Positions 5,664-8,720 of a stretch of 8,720 nt of DNA are shown piece after piece. This DNA is from Competibacteraceae bacterium UBA6584 (GTDB lineage: Bacteria; Pseudomonadota; Gammaproteobacteria; Competibacterales; Competibacteraceae): assembly GCA_002433805.1 (NCBI GenBank), contig DJIW01000025.1:1-8720 (forward strand), in the 5' to 3' direction. Numbering within the stretch: position 1 is the stretch's first letter; every line of letters starts with the position of its first letter. Made by a program: the position numbers and the translations under genes. The notes under the pieces were generated by a model. That model saw nothing but the letters and a program-made list of their open reading frames with translations, was not told where the DNA came from and searched no databases.

Positions 5664-7192
5664 GAAGCTTTTCCTTGAGTCTTGGCGGCGACGTTCGCGG
5701 CCGGGGCCGACCAACCGCCGCCCAGCGCCTTGTACAGTTGAATCAAAGCGGATGTCTGTTCGGCCTGATTGGATTTCAGCGCATCTTCGAGGTTCAAGAC
5801 GGCGCGCTCGGTATCCAGCACGGTCTGAAAGTCGATGAGGCCGGAGCTATAGCGCTGCCGGGCCAGCGTCGCGGCGAGCCGCGCGGACTGAACGGCTTCG
5901 TTCAAGTTTCGCTGCCGCGTCCGCGTGTTGGCCAACGCGGTCAGGGCGTTTTCCACCTCTGCCAGCGCGTTTAGCACCGTGGATTGATAGTGGATGAACG
6001 CCTGTTCCTGTACGGCGGTTTGGATTTCGACCTGCTGGCGGAGGCGTCCGGCATCGAAAATCGGCGCGGCGACGCTGCCCAGCACGCCGCGCGCCAAGGC
6101 GTCGCCACCCGCCAGCGCGCCAAGGCTGAGCGCCTCCAAACTCAATGAACCGCTCAAGCTGAAACTGGGATAACGCTCGGCTTCCGCGACCCCGACCCGC
6201 GCCGTTTCCGCCGCCAGCTTGCGTTCGGCGGCGCGCACGTCCGGCCGTTGCCGCACCGTATCCGCCGGAATGCCCGCCGTGACCCGCGCCGGCGGCGAGG
6301 GAATGCCGGTGGAATCGGCCAATCGAGCAGCCAGCGCGCCGGGCGTCTGACCGAGCAGGATTTCCAGCCGCCGTTCGGCTTCGGCCCGACCGGTTTCCAG
6401 CGCCGGAATCTGGGCGCGAGTCTGGGCCAGATTCGAGCGGGCTTGCTCCACATCCAAGACGGACACCAACCCCGCCTGCGCCCGCCATTGCGCCAGTTGT
6501 AGGGTTTCGGATTGCGAAGCGACGTTGGCGCTGGCGATGGTCAGCCGCTCCTGAAAAGCGCGTGCTTCGACGTAGTTGAGCGCCACTTCGGCGACCAGCG
6601 AAACTTGGGCGGCGTGGAAATTGGCCTCGGTTGCTTCCAAATCAGCTTGCGCCGCTTCCTCGCCGCGCCGCAAGCCGCCGAATACGTCCGGCTCCCAACC
6701 GGCGTCAAAACCGGCGCTGTAAAGCTCGCGCGTCTTGCCGGCGCCGGTTTCGGAACTGCCTTTTGAGATGTTGGCCGATCCCCCGGCGGTGACTGTCGGA
6801 AAGCGGTTCGCCCCCGCCAGCGCCCGGCGGGCGCGGGCCTCGCGCAGCTTGGCTTGCGCGGCGCGGAGATCGAGGCTGTTTTGTAGCGCTCGGCCGATCA
6901 GTTCGGCGAGCGTCGGATCGTTCAATTGCCGCCACCAAGCCGCCAGTTCGACCGGCGTGGCGGGGATGACGGCGACCCGCGCCGCCGCCGCGCCTTGCCA
7001 GGTCGCGGGCGCCGCCGAATCGGGCGCGACGTAGTGGGGTCCGACCGCCGCGCAACCGGCAAGCCAAAGCGCGGTCGCGGCCAGCACCGCGAGTTGACGC
7101 CCGCCAATCGCTGGCCCGCCCTCCCACCGGCGCGACGCGATAGGATTGGCCGTCGAACGGTGTTGGCTTGGTTTCAAATTCTTGCTCCTCAT
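5660..7192 (-). CDS. NodT-type outer-membrane efflux lipoprotein (TolC-like factor)
   Basis: The protein (510 residues from the ATG at 7192) is an outer-membrane channel of the NodT/OprM group, which completes a tripartite pump. It has a lipoprotein signal with lipobox LAGC (acylated Cys47) after the hydrophobic stretch LAVLAATALWLAGC. Then come the typical GPHYVAPD start, two homologous outer-membrane-efflux repeats (about 80-290 and 310-490), and the family motif TVRQRPDVRAAERKL (312-326) followed by ERYPSFSLSGSL. The stretch before the signal core is unusually long, about 33 residues. A TTG codon at 7177-7175 has GAGGAG seven bases upstream, a better-spaced site than that of the ATG, so the true start may be 7177. 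It is the first gene of the pump operon, so the channel is made together with its adaptor, unlike E. coli where tolC is separate. Confidence 0.93.
   Translation of the reverse strand: MRSKNLKPSQHRSTANPIASRRWEGGPAIGGRQLAVLAATALWLAGCAAVGPHYVAPDSAAPATWQGAAAARVAVIPATPVELAAWWRQLNDPTLAELIGRALQNSLDLRAAQAKLREARARRALAGANRFPTVTAGGSANISKGSSETGAGKTRELYSAGFDAGWEPDVFGGLRRGEEAAQADLEATEANFHAAQVSLVAEVALNYVEARAFQERLTIASANVASQSETLQLAQWRAQAGLVSVLDVEQARSNLAQTRAQIPALETGRAEAERRLEILLGQTPGALAARLADSTGIPSPPARVTAGIPADTVRQRPDVRAAERKLAAETARVGVAEAERYPSFSLSGSLSLEALSLGALAGGDALARGVLGSVAAPIFDAGRLRQQVEIQTAVQEQAFIHYQSTVLNALAEVENALTALANTRTRQRNLNEAVQSARLAATLARQRYSSGLIDFQTVLDTERAVLNLEDALKSNQAEQTSALIQLYKALGGGWSAPAANVAAKTQGKAS
7185..7190 (-). 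promoter_or_regulatory. Ribosome-binding site favouring a TTG start for the efflux lipoprotein
   Basis: GAGGAG on the minus strand lies inside codons 1-3 of the ATG reading (7192) and exactly 7 bases before an in-frame TTG (7177-7175). The ATG itself has only GGAG ending three bases away. The site therefore argues for TTG as the real start, which would also shorten the long N-terminal region by five residues. Confidence 0.4.
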
Positions 7193-7225
7193 CAGCTCCG
7201 TTGATCGGCCTCGGCCAAACAAATC

Positions 7226-7259
7226 AAAAAGCGCGGCCCGCTTTCACGCCAGCCCGCGC
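7226..7259 (-). terminator. Terminator-like hairpin in the pump operon leader, possible attenuator
   Basis: On the minus strand, GCGCGG (7259-7254) pairs with CCGCGC (7236-7231). GCT (7253-7251)/AGC (7242-7240) extend the stem inward past three bulged G residues, and TTTTT follows (7230-7226). The T-run ends 33 bases before the ATG of the efflux lipoprotein. An alternative stem, CCCGC (7262-7258)/GCGGG (7241-7237), uses overlapping bases and would exclude part of this hairpin. A strong terminator directly in front of an operon is what an attenuator looks like; it could also simply be a second terminator after the right-hand genes. Confidence 0.4.
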
Positions 7260-7282
7260 GGGAATTCTGCACCGCGTTCCAT
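7244..7282 (-). CDS. Possible 12-codon leader peptide before the efflux operon
   Basis: ATG at 7282 opens a reading frame for MERGAEFPRGLA, with AGGA seven bases upstream. Its TGA (7246-7244) falls in the loop of the terminator-like hairpin at 7226-7259, so a ribosome finishing it would cover the hairpin's 5' arm. The same frame has upstream ATGs at 7318 and 7360, giving 24 or 38 residues, but these lack a good ribosome-binding site. There is no family resemblance, and such a short frame can arise by chance. Confidence 0.2.
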   Translation of the reverse strand: MERGAEFPRGLA

Positions 7283-7373
7283 GAGACGATCCTGAATATT
7301 AACGGCTGTCACCGACATCGCGGAAAAGAGGGGATCGAGCCGGATCAACATACCCTGCATAGCATCCGGCAAC

Positions 7374-7398
7374 AAAAAACAAAAATCGCTGTGGCGAT
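7374..7398 (-). terminator. Intrinsic terminator, minus strand
   Basis: On the minus strand, ATCGC (7398-7394), the loop CACA and GCGAT (7389-7385) form a short hairpin running into an almost unbroken T-run (TTTTTGTTTTTT, 7385-7374). The T-run is the best in the window. It lies about 300 bases downstream of the M23-domain gene and before the pump operon's leader, so it probably ends transcription of the right-hand unit. Confidence 0.6.
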
Positions 7399-7699
7399 GG
7401 CGGTCGGCGAACAGCCATCACACCAGCCTGGTCTTTATTGTTGCGGCTGTTCGGCGAGAAAGTCGGGGAACGGCGTGATATTCGCCCTGTTCGCGACCGG
7501 CATGAGCGAATGGCGGGGATCTCGGAGAGCGGTTCGAACCGGGAGGCGGCGTACTGGGTCCGCGATTTTCGCGCGGGATCGCAATCTCGGATTGCGGCCC
7601 CGGTATTCTGAATAGGTCTTTAGAGAAACCAGCCGGACTTTCCGCCGCGATGGCGTCGAATTCGGCATGGCAAGTTTGAAGGAGTGCAGGCGCTCAAAA
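7399..7699. other. Non-coding stretch rich in inverted repeats
   Basis: This stretch lies between the M23-domain gene and its likely terminator. A minus-strand frame with a GTG start at 7722 runs to a stop at 7435 (95 codons). It is arginine-rich, has no family resemblance and no ribosome-binding site, so I do not call it a gene. Visible structure: a perfect 12-base palindrome CGGTTCGAACCG (7530-7541); CGCGA/TCGCG with a 3-base loop (7561-7573); CGCAATC/GATTGCG with a 3-base loop (7580-7596). None is followed by a T-run on either strand. The stretch may be a structured 3' untranslated region, or part of a small RNA ending at the terminator at 7374. Confidence 0.4.
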
Positions 7700-8200
7700 T
7701 TAAGGCCCGAACGCGCATCCACGCGGATACGAGCTTGCCCCGAGCAGCATGCAGCTATCGAGATAGTCCGCCGGATCGATCAGATCCGAGCGCCGTTGGT
7801 ACGGCGGGTTGGAGCGGACGGTCAGCGGACCGGACGCACTCCCTTCGTACAATTCGAAATGCAGCATCGAACTGACGTACATCTTGCCGACATACGCGAT
7901 CAGATTCCCCTCGGTCACTGGAGACCCCTTTTTGATTCCCGGAGCCAGTTTCTCGATCTCGCAATAGCGCACCAGCTTGCCTGAATCCAGTTGGAATTCG
8001 ATAGCGTAGGTCCCCCGATAAAACAAATAGGGTTTAGTTGCGACGACCCCGCTCTCGACGGCATAAATTTCGGTCCCTTTCGGCGCGATGAGATCGCAAC
8101 CCGCATGCTTTCGATCGCCGCCATCGCGGTTCGCTCCGAAGCGACGCCCGCCTTGTCGGTAGCTGAGGGTCGGTTTGAACGGCAAGGGAAAAGTCGCCAT
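7700..8200 (-). CDS. Leaderless M23 (LytM-like) domain protein with altered catalytic site
   Basis: The fold is that of M23 zinc endopeptidases, which cut peptidoglycan cross-links. Residues are numbered from the first of two adjacent ATGs (8203, 167 residues). The zinc ligands are present: H33 and D37 in HAGCDL, and H115 in MLHFELY. The two catalytic histidines are not: the YxHL-type motif reads RYCEIEKL (Glu82), and the first His of HxH is Met113. I recall M23-like sequences with similar RYGEI and MLHFELY motifs, so this may be a coherent subfamily rather than a decayed gene; that is memory, not a search. There is no signal peptide or membrane segment. AAGGAG (8213-8208) is 4 bases from the first ATG and 7 from the second (8200), so I chose the second. 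It follows the secreted-protein gene after 16 bases (stop codon included) and is probably co-transcribed with it. Its role as hydrolase, inactive regulator or exported effector is open. Confidence 0.85.
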   Translation of the reverse strand: MATFPLPFKPTLSYRQGGRRFGANRDGGDRKHAGCDLIAPKGTEIYAVESGVVATKPYLFYRGTYAIEFQLDSGKLVRYCEIEKLAPGIKKGSPVTEGNLIAYVGKMYVSSMLHFELYEGSASGPLTVRSNPPYQRRSDLIDPADYLDSCMLLGASSYPRGCAFGP

Positions 8201-8207
8201 CATTTGT

Positions 8208-8213
8208 CTCCTT
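8208..8213 (-). promoter_or_regulatory. Ribosome-binding site of the M23-domain gene
   Basis: AAGGAG on the minus strand sits between the upstream gene's stop and the start of the M23-domain gene. Spacing is 4 bases to the ATG at 8203 and 7 bases to the ATG at 8200, favouring the latter. The strong site indicates efficient translation independent of the upstream gene. Confidence 0.6.
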
Positions 8214-8216
8214 AAT

Positions 8217-8660
8217 TCAATCGTTAATCGGGATTTTTTGGCCTAAAAGCACTTTCTTGACGTGCTGGCGGAAAGAACGTCCGTCGAACGATCCGCCATA
8301 AAATTCGACGACGAGCCGGCCGTCCCGCCAATAGGCAGCCGGTTCCGCAGCCCCGGCGCTCATTTCGAAGACGATGCTTTTCGCTCGATCTTTCAAACGC
8401 TTGTTCGCTGTCTTGTCTTGCTTGCAAAGGGCATCCAGCTCGGCCCGCAACGAGCTGATGGCCTTATGAAAGGCTTGAATGTCCTCGGCGCTTGCCACGT
8501 CCTCATCCAGAACGCTGCCGGTTTCGGCGGGGATGCTCGTACAAACGGTGGAGCCGCCATCGACCGCGACGGGCTGCACGGCGATCGCCGTTCGTCCCGT
8601 AAAAAACGCCAGCGCGGCGATGAGCGTCAAACAGGCGGGGTTTAGACACGGTCGTGTCAT
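8217..8660 (-). CDS. Secreted hypothetical protein upstream of the M23-domain gene
   Basis: I do not recognise this 147-residue protein. Residues 1-27 look like a Sec signal peptide: basic start, hydrophobic core LTLIAALAFF, and cleavage after AIA. No lipobox is present, so the mature protein of about 120 residues should be periplasmic. It has two cysteines (C40, C79) that could form a disulfide, a charged, probably helical segment (about 55-97), then a strand-rich part (SIVFEM; AAYWRDGRLVVEFYGG) and a basic C-terminal helix. The ATG at 8660 has GAGGAG (8674-8669) eight bases upstream. The frame is open further to the right window edge, but the signal peptide and ribosome-binding site support this start. 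It is encoded just before the leaderless M23-domain protein, so a partner, inhibitor or immunity role is possible but only inferred from position. Confidence 0.8.
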   Translation of the reverse strand: MTRPCLNPACLTLIAALAFFTGRTAIAVQPVAVDGGSTVCTSIPAETGSVLDEDVASAEDIQAFHKAISSLRAELDALCKQDKTANKRLKDRAKSIVFEMSAGAAEPAAYWRDGRLVVEFYGGSFDGRSFRQHVKKVLLGQKIPIND

Positions 8661-8720
8661 GCTTGAAACTCCTCGGTCATTACAAAAAGGCAGGAATAAA
8701 GGTTCGAGGGGAAGCGTCGT
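8661..8720 (-). other. Right edge: possible end of an upstream gene in the same operon
   Basis: On the minus strand, a frame open from the window edge ends in a TGA (8659-8657) that would overlap the secreted-protein ATG as ATGA, the coupling pattern seen in the pump operon. Its last codons read LFVMTEEFQA. With only 20 codons visible, and the other two frames also open for most of this stretch, it cannot be told whether a gene ends here. Confidence 0.2.

Noticed and set aside
4593..5678. Plus-strand open frame of 361 codons antisense to the adaptor
   Set aside because: Glycine/histidine-rich shadow translation opposite a well-supported MacA-like coding sequence.
7530..7541. GGTTCGAACC resembles a tRNA T-loop (GTTCGAA)
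   Set aside because: Flanking bases do not form a 5-bp T stem, and no acceptor, D or anticodon arms fit around it; it is a simple 12-base palindrome.
7435..7722. Minus-strand frame of 95 codons (GTG start) overlapping the end of the M23-like gene and stopping shortly before the terminator
   Set aside because: No ribosome-binding site, arginine-rich composition typical of unselected GC-rich DNA, and it runs through several inverted repeats; no domain resemblance.
8679..8707. Promoter-like TCGAAC, 17 bases, TGTAAT on the minus strand before the secreted-protein gene
   Set aside because: The implied start point would fall within the GAGGAG ribosome-binding site, removing it from the message; the -35 matches only three of six.

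Overview
The window looks like chromosomal DNA of a GC-rich Gram-negative bacterium, probably a gammaproteobacterium. The evidence is an outer-membrane efflux lipoprotein, periplasmic signal peptides and proteobacterial-style proteins. The lineage is an inference, since there is no rRNA or other marker gene. I see no transposase, integrase, tRNA or CRISPR array.

Layout. Positions 1-420 hold no recognisable gene but contain several inverted repeats and a promoter/terminator-like stretch. Positions 421-1368 (+) encode a complete metallo-beta-lactamase-fold hydrolase. Positions 1561-2361 (+) encode a periplasmic amino-acid-type (family 3) solute-binding protein with its own promoter and no transporter beside it; its GC content is clearly lower than that of its neighbours. 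It converges with a four-gene minus-strand operon (7192 down to 2423). In transcription order the operon encodes a NodT-type outer-membrane factor lipoprotein, a MacA-like periplasmic adaptor, an ABC ATPase and a MacB-type FtsX permease. The genes overlap by 4, 4 and 1 bases, so they are very probably translationally coupled and together encode one complete tripartite ABC efflux pump (MacAB-TolC type, with ATPase and permease as separate polypeptides).

Upstream of the pump operon, about 500 bases of non-coding DNA contain an intrinsic terminator for the genes to its right (7374-7398). They also contain a second terminator-like GC-rich hairpin plus T-run just before the pump operon (7226-7259), overlapped by a short possible leader reading frame, a layout that resembles transcription attenuation.

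At the right end (8660 down to 7700, minus strand) is a two-gene unit. The first gene encodes a secreted protein of 147 residues that I do not recognise. The second, 16 bases (stop codon included) downstream, encodes a leaderless M23 (LytM-like) domain protein. It keeps the three zinc ligands, but both catalytic histidines are replaced (Glu82 and Met113 in the numbering used in the entries). The pairing of a cytoplasmically made peptidoglycan-hydrolase fold with an exported partner is the most interesting candidate system here. An effector/immunity or hydrolase/regulator relationship is possible but unproven.
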